Below, in pieces: positions 58,901 through 64,000 of a stretch of DNA of 64,000 nucleotides (positions are counted from its first letter, which is position 1; every line of letters starts with the position of its first letter). Made by a program: the position numbers and the translations under genes. The notes below the pieces were generated by a model. The model worked only from the letters and a program-made list of their open reading frames with translations, was not told the origin of the DNA and searched no databases. The DNA lies in assembly GCA_932521025.1 (NCBI GenBank), contig OW051468.1, forward strand, positions 8,928,064-8,992,063, written 5' to 3'. The stretch is from Oscheius onirici (Eukaryota; Nematoda; Chromadorea; Rhabditida; Rhabditidae).

Positions 58901-59659
58901 GCGGCTACAAAATTGTTTGACAAATGTACAGAAGAGCTTACGAGTTGAAATTCAGAAGATAGTTTTTGTAAAAGTACGGATTTTTGAACAGAAGGAGCCT
59001 AGTTGTCCTCTCACTTCGTTTGGCTATGAAACTTTCAAAATGGGACACCAAATTTCATAAGAAAATTCATAGACTCTTTTTTGTTCAAATGTTTTAGGGG
59101 TTCCCGGCAAACTTTTAACGTTCACGTTTCGTAAACAATGTTCGGCGTTCCGGGATTCTATCCCACCTAGACAATTTGCTAGAGGCACCGGAAACACTCA
59201 TTTTATCCGGATACCCTTCACAAAATGTGTGTGGACTTTTTAAAAAGTTGACTATTGACAGAGACAACTCTAGCAAAAACCCAGATCGGACAAGCAGACG
59301 AAGATATCTGCCAGAATCTGTTCAAGCTCAAAAAGGACGCAGTTCAATTCGCTCCAAAACACGTTTTCATAGCTCTTGATCTTGGATGATCGGTAAGGGA
59401 CAAAACAGTTTGCTGAACGTGTATTCATCAAAGTGAACGAATTCAAGAATTTGAAACATTATTGGACAAGACTACGGCAGGGAGCTACAGTACTTTGTCT
59501 AATAAAGTCGAAATAGGAATCTACTGAAATCAAAACAAAGGAAATTCAAAAGTCTAGTAATATTTGTAGGGGAAAGGCTGAAATTTTAAAAAAATGAGAA
59601 AAAAATGACCTGTACGAAGAGTACTTGCGATCGAACTGCTTCTGCCTACGGCTGGCCAT
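9422..59659 (-). CDS. unc-89: UNC-89/obscurin giant sarcomeric M-line protein (whole gene)
   Basis: UNC-89 organises the M-line of nematode striated muscle; its DH-PH unit is a Rho guanine-nucleotide exchange factor, and it scaffolds many partners. The ATG at 59659 begins MASRRQKQFDRKYSSYR; coding ends at 9422 with RPLSNELCHKFGEKNVQ. Domain order on the minus strand: Ser/Thr/Arg-rich N-terminus, SH3, DH, PH, a long Ig array interrupted by a charged helix and an E/T/V-rich region, Ig and FN3, PK1, a Pro/Gln-rich linker, Ig, FN3 and PK2. Most introns are short, but several exceed 1 kb (51814-55902, 19833-22909, 14302-16964, 58018-59610, 26969-28251). Two foreign genes sit in introns on the plus strand. 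At least one alternative 3' end is visible. Exon borders were traced by hand and those in the Ig array are approximate. Confidence 0.97.
10125..10325. repeat. Dispersed inverted-repeat element, family A, copy 1
   Basis: An unc-89 intron segment contains TTTTCCAGCTTTATGATGTT followed by CAAAGTTGTAGCATTTGACA and its inverted counterpart TCTACAACTTTGCAGAATAT, ending AGCTAGAAAATGGGGATTTC. The same blocks recur at 49968-50285 and 56255-56650. This copy has a shortened left arm. Confidence 0.7.
11016..11240 (+). repeat. Dispersed repeat family C, copy 1
   Basis: About 220 bp in the intron before PK2 (landmarks CCAAAAGCAGTATATTTCCC, GTCCGATCATGGTCTG and ATGGGTACC) align along their length with 35600-35817 and, in part, with 53525-53640. 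All copies lie in unc-89 introns on the same strand and have no coding potential. Confidence 0.7.
11290..12400 (-). other. unc-89: UNC-89 Ig-FN3 pair preceding PK2
   Basis: On the minus strand an Ig domain is read from about 12390 (FAPIFVSRLRDAYLGHSS, then PTPKVQWQFQGKNIEGDE, then LGEYSCLATNEFGTDKTT), followed by an FN3 domain with the hallmarks RPECELSSDTELFITWQPP and GITYRLEYRP. A Ser/Glu-rich segment (ISEESESEHGEVRQTDENVE) leads to KDPSERFQ and then directly into PK2. The Ig-FN3-kinase order is the same as in C. elegans UNC-89. Confidence 0.85.
14580..14715 (+). repeat. Dispersed repeat family B, copy 1
   Basis: The block CGTACGCAAGGGTCCTGCGG ... GGTTACTGTAATATTCTTTT TTAACAGCC is shared with 60130-60245 and 63100-63190. 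It lies inside an unc-89 intron, upstream of the nested zinc-finger gene. Confidence 0.6.
15138..16932 (+). CDS. AT-hook and CX7C...HXH zinc-finger protein nested in an unc-89 intron
   Basis: Six exons (15138-15382, 15419-15651, 16274-16404, 16446-16607, 16645-16722, 16762-16932) join in frame to about 339 aa. The ATG follows TTCCTTTTAGAAA, a probable trans-splice acceptor. Residues 4-11 (KRRGRPPK) form an AT-hook. A single zinc-finger-like motif straddles exons 1 and 2: FRCNSWKKTRCGF, then 21 residues, then HDH (C-X7-C-X21-H-X-H), the spacing of the FLYWCH/WRKY-GCM1 superfamily found in transcription factors and in transposase DNA-binding domains. The C-terminal half is acidic and Ser-rich, ending in a more hydrophobic part (FSFNYGEITEFIVSNQD; GMEVSAEIKVANAVIGRQF). 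An alternative acceptor at 16333 is also in frame. The role is inferred to be DNA binding; I do not recognise an orthologue. Its stop lies 33 bp from the next unc-89 exon on the other strand. Confidence 0.75.
15900..16130 (+). repeat. Dispersed repeat family D, copy 1
   Basis: Within intron 2 of the nested zinc-finger gene. The landmarks TTACCGTTTTCT, AACTCCAAGTTTAAAAGTAA, TCGGACAACTAAACA and CCACAGACAC recur in the same order at 20145-20715, where the copy is split by a MITE. Confidence 0.7.
18195..18490. repeat. AT-rich hairpin cluster in an unc-89 intron
   Basis: A strong hairpin at 18241-18288 pairs CCGCAACGTTTCTTAGAA with TTCTAAGAAAAGTTGCGG across an A run. The arm sequence TTCTAAGAAAAGTGGCGG recurs near 18420, and a TTCTTAGAA form at about 18455, so the segment looks like a decayed inverted-repeat element. 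It lies in the intron between PK1 and the linker (17893-18826), which otherwise shows no coding. Confidence 0.55.
20145..20715 (+). repeat. Dispersed repeat family D, copy 2, split by a MITE
   Basis: The left part (20145-20274, with ATTACCGTTTTCTGCAGCTT) and the right part (20549-20715, with AACTCCAAGTTCAAACGTAA, CTCGGACAACTAAACAC and CCACAGACAC) together correspond to the continuous copy at 15900-16130. The interruption is exactly the 20275-20548 element. Confidence 0.7.
20275..20548. mobile_element. Short inverted-repeat MITE with 7-8 bp target-site duplication
   Basis: ATCATAG flanks the element at 20268-20274 and 20549-20555. The termini are inverted: GGCACCGCGACGAAAT on the left against ATTTTGTCGCGGTGCC on the right, and internally TATAGAACTGTCACGAAATA against TTTCGTGACAGTTCTATA. 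The repeated word TAGAACTGT fills the arms. It is non-coding, about 273 bp, and its superfamily was not determined. Confidence 0.85.
21470..21550 (-). repeat. tRNA-like segment (possible SINE fragment)
   Basis: On the minus strand an A-box-like TAGCTAACACGG is followed about 35 bp later by a B-box-like AAGTTCAAACCCC. No cloverleaf could be folded by eye, so a tRNA-derived relic is more likely than a functional tRNA. Confidence 0.25.
23930..24090 (+). repeat. Three spaced copies of ACAGTAACCTACAGTA
   Basis: The word ACAGTAACCTACA(G/A)TA occurs three times at intervals of about 50-60 bp in the intron between the last Ig exon and PK1. Spacers share TTTTGCATTTGGAGA- and TTTTTTGAATTTGATGA-like runs. 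TACTGTAG-type words are common elsewhere in the window. Confidence 0.55.
24324..24329 (-). terminator. Poly(A) signal for the kinase-less unc-89 isoform
   Basis: The minus strand reads AATAAA (plus-strand TTTATT) 40 bp after the stop of the alternative terminal exon 24369-24460, the normal spacing for a nematode 3' UTR. Confidence 0.6.
24369..24460 (-). CDS. unc-89: Alternative terminal exon of unc-89 (kinase-less isoform)
   Basis: The last Ig exon ends at 24531 (CTVTVEG) with a donor in phase 1. It can splice in frame to an acceptor at 24460, giving the tail GELLKDPNDYGSFAAPTIVS followed by IPNPKSKKRT and a stop at 24369-24371. AATAAA lies 40 bp further on. The same donor can instead join the exon at 23780-23880 (ADGDYNDVEL) and continue into PK1. 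The gene therefore carries a choice between a short form ending after the Ig domains and a full-length form with both kinases, matching the UNC-89-A and -B forms known in C. elegans. Expression of each form is inferred. Confidence 0.75.
24531..26300 (-). other. unc-89: UNC-89 Ig-FN3-Ig-Ig block before the kinases
   Basis: In coding order: an Ig with GGMPFPPGFVRQLKNKHVFH and EVEWFHNGKKIVPGGRIKIQ; an FN3 domain with GHYLTLSWIPTKRAPPRYPQ and KSYQFRVRAENIYGISDPSP; an Ig with CAPWFSPGVVEKRYCAENDT; and an Ig with FPELKWMKEWRPIVESTRVK and GIYSCVAINDAGQATTS. These follow the C. elegans order very closely. Confidence 0.9.
27100..28244 (+). CDS. Secreted two-domain C-type lectin-like protein nested in an unc-89 intron
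   Basis: Six exons (27100-27166, 27204-27353, 27389-27499, 27535-27804, 27881-28042, 28084-28244) sum to 307 codons (306 aa) with all phases agreeing. The start MLFLLCSTILVIARSQ is a signal peptide. Two C-type lectin-like domains follow. The first has CPSGWQAEAGGRACYLV, HLLRVESEAENKQM, TAWIDARARFD, then RRCVVMSSTGDWRNAACD and ATVICEKR. The second has CPKHWVYFNDTGACYRV, ADDRCFQLGYD, MLASVTSEKENNFIADL, AFLGAFG, WRWMDGQPWEYQNWDRG and a final VGVCKF. The calcium-site motifs (EPN/QPD, WND) are not clearly present, so sugar binding is uncertain. Such clec genes are abundant in nematodes, many induced by pathogens. The stop is 7 bp from the unc-89 donor on the opposite strand; the gene lies wholly inside the intron 26969-28251. 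Confidence 0.9.
34385..34460. repeat. Hairpin in an unc-89 intron
   Basis: GCGGTTCCTTAAAGGACTG is followed by CAGTCCTTTAAAGGGCCGC, a stem of about 18 bp with a loop of roughly 20 bases. The TTTAAAGGACTG core also appears near 13066 and 24718. Confidence 0.55.
35600..35817 (+). repeat. Dispersed repeat family C, copy 2
   Basis: Landmarks TATCAAAAGCGGTATAGTTC, GCCCGATCATGGTCTG and ATGGGTACC correspond in order to the copy at 11016-11240. It lies in an intron of about 1 kb (34940-35985) that otherwise shows no gene. Confidence 0.7.
43070..43200. repeat. Dispersed repeat family E, copy 1
   Basis: CTCGTGCCAAGCG, TACGTACTTTTCAGTTACGG, AAATTGCGTAC and TACGCAATTTCGTGTC recur in inverted orientation at 58155-58255. 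The segment is intronic and non-coding. Confidence 0.55.
43395..44575 (-). other. unc-89: UNC-89 E/T/V/P-rich repeat segment replacing the KSP region
   Basis: One exon of about 390 residues is made almost only of Glu, Thr, Val, Pro, Lys and Ser. Recurrent units are VPETKTTVPQE, VTVETTV and KPSEVPETKPTVPQE, with regular GERP/GEKP breaks. It occupies the place, between the Ig ending CRLTV (about 45020) and the Ig starting RPKVTRELETQTVNRGDLAH (about 42890), where C. elegans UNC-89 has its long KSP-rich segment; hardly any KSP occurs here. The composition predicts a flexible, extended, negatively charged spacer, loosely like titin PEVK. Many Thr-Thr-Val codons read ACTACAGTA or ACTACGGTA. Confidence 0.85.
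44826..45010 (-). other. unc-89: UNC-89 charged single-alpha-helix-like segment
   Basis: Directly after an Ig domain the frame reads about 62 residues of E, K, R and A only, for example RRRKEEEERKRKEEEEARKR and AEEEARKKAEEDARRKAEEE. E at i and K/R at i+4 alternate regularly with no heptad of hydrophobic residues, the signature of a stable single alpha-helix (ER/K helix) more than of a coiled coil. It ends at a splice donor before the E/T/V-rich exon. I recall no such segment in C. elegans UNC-89. Confidence 0.8.
49553..49626 (-). promoter_or_regulatory. Candidate alternative first exon of unc-89
   Basis: An ATG at 49626 opens MVLRTLYIIELTDAEEGGLE and LVDPSW, followed by a strong donor GGT|GTGAGT at 49553. 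The phase fits the next downstream exons, but splicing to the nearest acceptor (49527) would leave a 23-base intron, too short for this genome, so it would have to skip to about 48980. It may equally be chance sequence. Confidence 0.25.
49968..50285. repeat. Dispersed inverted-repeat element, family A, copy 2
   Basis: The outer arms are inverted: AGAAACCTCATTTTTTTAGC against GCTAGAAAATTGAGGTTTCT. Inside lie TTTGATGTTTTGCAAAGTTG and TCTACAACTTTGCAGAATAT. Length is about 310 bp, with no coding, in an unc-89 intron near the PH exons. Confidence 0.75.
53525..53640 (+). repeat. Dispersed repeat family C, partial copy 3
   Basis: CCAGAGGCCGCTTTACCAAA, ATAGTTCCCTACT and ACCATTCGTTGAAATTTCCT align with the left half of the copies at 35600 and 11016; the right half is missing. 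Confidence 0.5.
54239..54719. mobile_element. hAT-type MITE with 8-bp TSD
   Basis: GTAACAAG is duplicated at 54231-54238 and 54720-54727. The element begins CAGAGATGTGCGGGAATG and ends with the exact inverse CATTCCCGCACATCTCTG, an 18-bp perfect TIR starting with CA(G/A)AG as in many hAT elements. The 8-bp TSD is the hAT hallmark. The 481-bp interior is rich in CGCGGGAA and TTCCCGCG words and has no transposase. Confidence 0.92.
56255..56650. repeat. Dispersed inverted-repeat element, family A, copy 3
   Basis: Outer arms CTACCCCTCCCACAACTTTG and GAAGAAACCTCAATTTTCTA on the left match the inverse of the right end (AGCTATAAAATTAGTGTTTC and GGTAGGGGCTAAA). The inner blocks TTTGCGATGTTCTGCCAAGT and CTCTACAACTTTGTAAAACA are shared with copies 1 and 2. 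This is the most complete copy, about 390 bp. Confidence 0.75.
57567..57815 (-). other. unc-89: UNC-89 SH3 domain exon
   Basis: One exon encodes an SH3 fold: a DYTP start (ALYD equivalent), IALEQGQIVEVLDKKNSARW, LVRTKARPPQSGWVPGSYFE (the conserved WVPxSYF), then the basic TEYYKQRRRTREIE linker toward the DH domain. The exon before it (57852-58017) is Ser/Thr/Arg-rich (YSTHSSRSSYRSESLTSR), and the two are separated by an intron of only 36 bp. Confidence 0.95.
58018..59610. other. First intron of unc-89 (1.6 kb)
   Basis: It separates the 17-residue first coding exon (59611-59659) from exon 2. It carries a family-E copy at 58155-58255 and several short ORFs without recognisable domains. First introns often hold enhancers; nothing specific is visible. 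Confidence 0.5.
58155..58255. repeat. Dispersed repeat family E, copy 2 (inverted)
   Basis: AGCTCGTGCCAAACGCGAAA, TTGCGTA, TTACGCAATTTTACGTGACT and GAAAAGTGCGTAACGTGACG match, on the opposite strand, the copy at 43070-43200. The outer ends CTCGTG(C) and (G)ACGAGCT are inverted repeats of each other. Confidence 0.55.
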
Positions 59660-60668
59660 AGCGAACCGCGGCTTCTTCTTCTTCCAGACCCTCTACAGGT
59701 AGAGAACTTGCTGCCAGTCCACAGGGGCCGAGTCTCCTAGCAAAAATATCTCGCCCTCCGAGGCTCTCCGGTGATGTAATCCCCGCGCAGTGTTACACAC
59801 CTGCCGGCAGCTCTTTCTCTGCATCTCACGGTCTCTCTCCATGAGTCGACCTCCTCCCCCTCGGCGCTGGAGATGAACAAGCGAAAGAGTAAAGAAGTTG
59901 GGGATTTTTAATGGGTCACAACTGGTGGTCAACTACCCACAGTAACTCTCCACTAATTTTGACCATTGCCCAGATTTTACTACCTGCCTTCAGAACCTCC
60001 ACTAGTAAAAAAACTACAAAAGTTAAAAAGAATGCTACAGTAATCTAAAGTTCCCTTGAACCTTCTGTGTTTGTGCAGCCGAAGAAAAGTTTTGATTGGG
60101 CCGCCGACCAGCGAAAAGTTCAAATTGTTCCTTGTAAGATGGATGTTAGGCAGCCCAAACGTGTACATAAGGGTCCCGCGGGAAAGTGGATTTTGAATTA
60201 CTATAGCATTATTTTTAACAGACTTTACAGCTCGAAACATTGGGTAAAAGAATTTGGCGAGGAGGGGATCTGAAGCCTGGTCTTCTGCCTCAAAGCGGCG
60301 ACAGCGAGAAATACAGATAAAACAGCAAAAATTGTAAAAATAATTGTTGGGACCCATGCCACCCGTCCTTTAAACAATGGGTTTATCTGTTGGAAATAGA
60401 CTATGCCCCAGTTCAGATCGTACAACCTTATCCCGAGAAAATAAAAGCCTGACCGTGAACGAGCGTCTAGAGGGAGGCGGTGGAAACGGAGCAGAAAGTA
60501 GAGTTGTTCGGTAGAGGTAGAAGAAACTCCAACATTGCTGTAGTCGCTTTCCAACTAAAATACTTACTAGAGAAACTTGCATAATCCTAAAAAAAATTTG
60601 AACAAGTTCTGACAGGACAAGTCGTGCTCTCTGCAAAATGCACAGTAGCTTGTTCTCTGCTCTACAGG
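59660..60668. promoter_or_regulatory. Divergent region between unc-89 and the right-hand secreted-protein gene
   Basis: About 1 kb separates the divergent starts. It presumably includes the unc-89 muscle promoter. The only structure I see is the family-B repeat at 60020-60245. A minus-strand ORF near 60225-60554 has a hydrophobic run but overlaps this repeat and was not called. Confidence 0.45.
60020..60245. repeat. Dispersed inverted-repeat family B, copy 2
   Basis: The left end AAAAAGAATGCTACAGTAAT is the inverse of the right end ATTACTATAGCATTATTTTT. Inside are AGGCAGCCCAAACGTGTACA and TAAGGGTCCCGCGGGAAAG, shared with 14630-14715 and 63100-63190. Confidence 0.65.
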
Positions 60669-63600
60669 ATGGTCGGACAGCTGCTACTTTTCCTCGTCTC
60701 TACCACTGCTGCACAACTCTTCGGAAACAATCCTCCTATTCCGAGTGAGATTTTTATATGTCCTCTTATCAAAGAGTTTAGATTTGGAGTCCGAGACACC
60801 CCTGTCTCCCCGTGCCGTGACCTACTTCTCCTACCAGTTCCCACCCCGTGAAGACTTCTCCAGTCGGACTGTTCTCTTTCAGTCAAAAACGAGAATGCAG
60901 GCTCTCTTCCCAGCGAATGAGTCAATTTTCGACAATGTGACAAAGAGTACAATAGAAGGATCTGCTGCCAACTGGACGACTGAACTCGGACAGGACTGGA
61001 TCTACCAGACGGTCGGCAAGAAGACGACGTTCTTCAAGATGACGCAGTTTCAATTGGCCAGCCCTGCTCATAGGCAGACGGAGAGACCGGGAGAAGATGT
61101 CTGTGGCAGTGGATGGCTCGGTCTGAACGGTACCCGCATCGTCCAGCTGATGTCCGAACCCGGTTTCCCGATCGACGTGCCAGCTTACACTTGCAGACGG
61201 AAGACGGACTCGGTTCAAGGAGCCTTCGTCCTAACGAAACGCGATTTCATGACGGGACAGTCTCTGAACAGCCGACTCGAACTGTATTCAAGCGACGTGA
61301 AACAGCAGGACTCGTTGGCCGTCAGCTTTCCAGCACAAATTTTGGCGGCTACTTTGGGACCAATCAGCAGTACGTTTGAGCAGCATTGTCCATCAATAAA
61401 GCGCATTTTCGGGGAAATCACAAAACTTGACACTCCACAATGGGGACAAGTTTTTCAGTAAAATTCGCCTTCCCCCTGAAAATGTGCCTTACTAACACGG
61501 ATCCTGTGTACACTGGCGCGGACCCGGTGTGCGTATAAATGCAATGAACTGATTCAGATAACTATCCCGAAGCGGCCAGTCTCCTCCAGACGGGAACACG
61601 AGACAGTGGCGGTCAGATATGGATACAGAACAAGACTTACAGTCTCGGAACGGGACGTCTTCAACTGGCTCCAGCGCACAATTTCCTTCATCTCTTTGAC
61701 AAATGGACAGTTGCTGACCAGCCTCGCACAAAAATCAAAAAATGGCAGTACGTTCTGTCAGCAATCCAGCCCTGGTTCGGGTGGGGCATGAGCGTTCAGT
61801 TTGGATCTTGGAGCGGTGGAGACGTCGAAAAAGGTCACCTCATCATCAACGTGGACACACTTTTGAGAATGCGTTAGTTTTCCTGATTGTTTACAGTCTA
61901 TTCACATATTTAGCAAATAATCTGTCCAAGCCTATCTTTCCCAGTGAGAATATCTACTTCAGCTACGAAAAATGGCTGCCCTCCTGGAACATGTCCCAGA
62001 CAGCCGATCCAATTTCAAATCTCCGTCTTGACATTGTCTGGTCCGACTGGAGTTGCTGCAGTTCGTGCTGTTGTTCTCGACGAATGTGCGGCAGTCTGGA
62101 GACGAAATCAAAATGCGCAGCTGTGAATTCGACCAAGACTCGGAAAGGCCATCTCTCACTCAAGAAGGTCACAGAAACGGATGCAGTCGACTTGACCAAA
62201 ATTTTTGAGCCTATGATGGCGGCGAACAAGCAGTTTCCCAAGGAGCTGGAAGAGCTTCAGAGGCTGCAAGGACACGTCGAGAAGATGTTCGAAATGTCGC
62301 CGTACAGAGAAAATGGCATTCCTCTCTACTCGACGGTCATTCCAGTTGCGCTCAGAAAGCTCTTAGTACAAGTGGGTTTGTATTTATTTTTTTAAGCCGG
62401 CGCGCAAGGCAGGAGATGGCAGGAAAATTACTTTTTTAAGAACTTTGCCAGAAAATAACGGTATTTAAAAGCAAAACTCTTTTGATGCACTGGGGATTGA
62501 ACCCGAGTTTAAAGATCAGCAGCCTAACCTCTTATCCACTGCGCTACGTGTGAAAGGTTGGCTACCGCCTTCGGTTGCCTTCGTGAGCTTAGACAACCAA
62601 CAAAGACTGGATGACACAAGTGAACATTCATTCCTCGTCTGGAAGATTCGAGAGCATCATTGTTGACATGACATAGTGAAAATCTTTCGTGAGACATTCC
62701 GACTCGTGAATCCATCGGTATTGGATCGTTTTCATGATTTCTAAGAAACGGGGATCCGCATTCCCTTTGGGGACATGAAGGGAATAACAGGTGATGTGTA
62801 GACTCTTCAACAATCGGAAAAACTCTGCATTGAGCCGTTCGAATGGAAATCGAAGTATCTGAATCTTTTATGAGTCTAGAAAAGAAAAGAACTGTACTAT
62901 CATGGGCGGGTCCTGAACTAGCTGAACCTGCCCGGTTTCCATGTAATCTGAAGAGGTGAAAACGGAAAAATCTTTTGGATTCATACAGATTAGGCAGAGC
63001 TTTTCCTACAAAAATGTTTAAAGGGGCCTAATGTCTGTTTAAAAAAGTACAGTAACCCAAGTTCTTTTTTTTCGGGATCGTAATTTGGACCGCCTAACAT
63101 CCATTTTTCGCTGTTAGGCGGCCCATATGCGTACACGAAGGTCCCACAGGGAAGGTTACTGTATTTTCTTTTTGAACAGACGAAAATAGACTTACCAGAC
63201 CAATAGAGAGTGTAACAATCTCACAAGAAATTGAAGTATAGGGAACAACTTTTCTCATATCCAAGAGAGTCTTTATCCATTTGGTACAACAGTAAAGTTC
63301 CGAATAATCTTTGAAATTGATCTGAAAAAGTCTTTGCGAAAGAAGAAAAAAAGGCATACCTTCCTAGCGACGTCTATAACCAATTCATCTGGAAGAATGG
63401 ACAGTGGAAAATTCTTCAATCGTTTTTCTCTTGGTCTTTGGGGGAAGAGCAGTCGTAAGATGGATCCAAAAAGTTTGAGCAAAAACATTAATCGATGTGG
63501 AGCGATTGATTGGGTGGGGAAGGACCAAAGGGTCATGCTCACATGACCTAATACGCGATAATTACTAGCATTGGAATCTTTTTTGTAGTTTTTGGTTGAT

Positions 63601-64000
63601 CTCATTCAGTTAAACTTCCCTTATTTCATCTACTTTTTTGGCTTGCCAAGCACCGGGCAGCATCCTATTTGAATTCGGCGCGCAAAGCAGAACGGTCTGA
63701 GTTAGTGAAAAAAGGACGATTTTGAGCAAACTCGGAGCGCAATAACCCTTGAGAAGATTTAGAAAAAAGGGCAAAAACTTTAACCAAAGGGAATCGAAAC
63801 TAGCGCATGTTTTGCTTCATAGTCTAACCTCTAACCTGACGCGTTCTGCGCCAAAGACAGCACACAAAGTCGGTTGCTTTGATGACTGTGATTAAAAGTA
63901 ATGAGACCCTGTTCCAGGAACATTTCGAGCCGATCTTCCTCTCTGCTCGCAATTGGACAAATGGCAGCAACTACACCGGTCTTGGACAGTTCATCTCGAC
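60669..64000 (+). CDS. Secreted, N-glycosylated protein of unknown family (partial, runs off right edge)
   Basis: Exons 60669-60744, 60782-61369, 61558-61872, 61914-62371 and 63918 to the edge join in frame (479 codons before the last visible exon). The start MVGQLLLFLVSTTAAQ is a signal peptide, preceded by CTCTACAG, a possible trans-splice site. At least ten N-x-S/T sequons occur (NES, NVT, NWT, NGT, NKT, NLS, NMS, NST, NGS, NYT), so the protein is probably exported. Local features: LIINVDTLLRM, IWIQNKTYSLGTG, a cluster SCCSSCCCSRRMC, and a charged helix-like part KQFPKELEELQRLQGHVEKM. No transmembrane segment is visible yet. I do not recognise the family. Intron 4 (62372-63917) contains an F-box gene on the other strand. 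An upstream in-frame start at 60624 would add 15 residues. Confidence 0.8.
62482..62552 (-). repeat. tRNA-like segment (degenerate tRNA or SINE)
   Basis: The minus strand has a perfect A box (TAGCGCAGTGG) and B box (GGTTCAATCCC) 45 bp apart, but the acceptor, D and T stems pair poorly by eye. It lies 76 bp beyond the F-box gene stop. A tRNA-derived repeat is likelier than a functional tRNA. Confidence 0.4.
62628..63488 (-). CDS. Nematode F-box protein nested in an intron of the secreted-protein gene
   Basis: Four exons (63360-63488, 63196-63321, 62898-63005, 62628-62858) sum to 198 codons (197 aa) with matching phases. After a short hydrophobic and basic N-terminus, residues of about 28-67 form an F-box: FPLSILPDELVIDVARK then INFKDYSELYCCTKWIKTLL, with LP, the I/V positions and the Trp in place. 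The rest (LRFPFERLNAEFFRLLKSLH; ADPRFLEIMKTIQYRW) resembles the C-terminal part of expanded nematode F-box families, whose members recruit substrates to SCF ubiquitin ligases. It is short compared with the usual 300 aa, so it may be truncated or lack the full substrate domain. Intron 2 carries a family-B repeat. Confidence 0.72.
63025..63190. repeat. Dispersed inverted-repeat family B, copy 3
   Basis: GTTTAAAAAAGTACAGTAAC on the left is the inverse of GGTTACTGTATTTTCTTTTT on the right. The inner block GTACACGAAGGTCCCACAGGG is shared with the other copies. It fills intron 2 of the F-box gene. An internal hairpin pairs CCGCCTAACA with TGTTAGGCGG. Confidence 0.65.
63785..63852 (-). repeat. tRNA-like segment (possible tRNA-Met-derived relic)
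   Basis: The minus strand reads TGGCGCAGAACGCGTCAGGT (A-box-like, with the GCGTCAG of Met-type tRNAs) and, about 40 bp later, AGTTTCGATTCCC (B-box-like). The arms do not fold cleanly. Confidence 0.3.

Noticed and set aside
60225-60636. Minus-strand ORF with a hydrophobic run (VPTIIFTIFAVLSVFLAVAA) as a small membrane protein
   Set aside because: It overlaps the family-B repeat, has no good start or splice structure, and shows no homology I recognise.
62524-62715. Alternative reading of the last F-box exon (RTAQCRVFPIVEEST... through the tRNA-like segment)
   Set aside because: It would read through a pol III-like element; the other frame gives a phase-consistent F-box C-terminus ending before it.

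Overview
The window is from a rhabditid-type nematode nuclear genome. The introns are short (about 35-60 bp) with canonical GT/AG and TTTCAG-type acceptors, several start codons follow a trans-splice-like acceptor directly, and the genes are nematode orthologues, dominated by the giant muscle gene unc-89. The protein resembles Caenorhabditis UNC-89 closely (the first 17 residues match as I recall them), but structural differences suggest a more distant relative than C. elegans. I could not run any search; orthologue names rest on motif recognition and remembered family sequences.

Layout. 1-7136 (minus): five tightly spaced genes in the order eif-6, prx-11 (PEX11), gale-1, selb-1 (eEFSec) and a MTRES1/S4-like gene cut by the left edge, with spacers of about 170-340 bp, so possibly an SL-trans-spliced operon. 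A near-perfect palindromic element with a 10-bp target-site duplication sits exactly on a 5' splice site of selb-1. 7856-9285 (plus): an AATF/Che-1/Bfr2 orthologue with an apparent one-base frameshift. 9422-59659 (minus): unc-89/obscurin, about 50 kb, encoding SH3-DH-PH, a long Ig array, Ig/FN3, pseudokinase PK1, a linker, Ig-FN3 and kinase PK2. A separate terminal exon with its own poly(A) signal would give a kinase-less isoform.

Two unrelated genes lie on the opposite strand inside unc-89 introns: a secreted two-domain C-type lectin-like protein (27100-28244) and an AT-hook plus CX7C...HXH zinc-finger protein (15138-16932). 60669 to the right edge (plus): a secreted, heavily N-glycosylated protein of unknown family. 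Its fourth intron holds an opposite-strand F-box gene (62628-63488). The large introns also carry several families of short inverted-repeat elements, including a hAT-type MITE, a MITE inserted in an older repeat copy, and at least four dispersed families with two or three copies each.

The main biological points are the restructured middle of UNC-89 (a charged single-helix-like segment plus an E/T/V/P-rich repeat where C. elegans has KSP repeats), a PK2 kinase whose DFG motif reads DFH, the alternative kinase-less terminus, and repeated nesting of genes and transposons within the introns of this locus.
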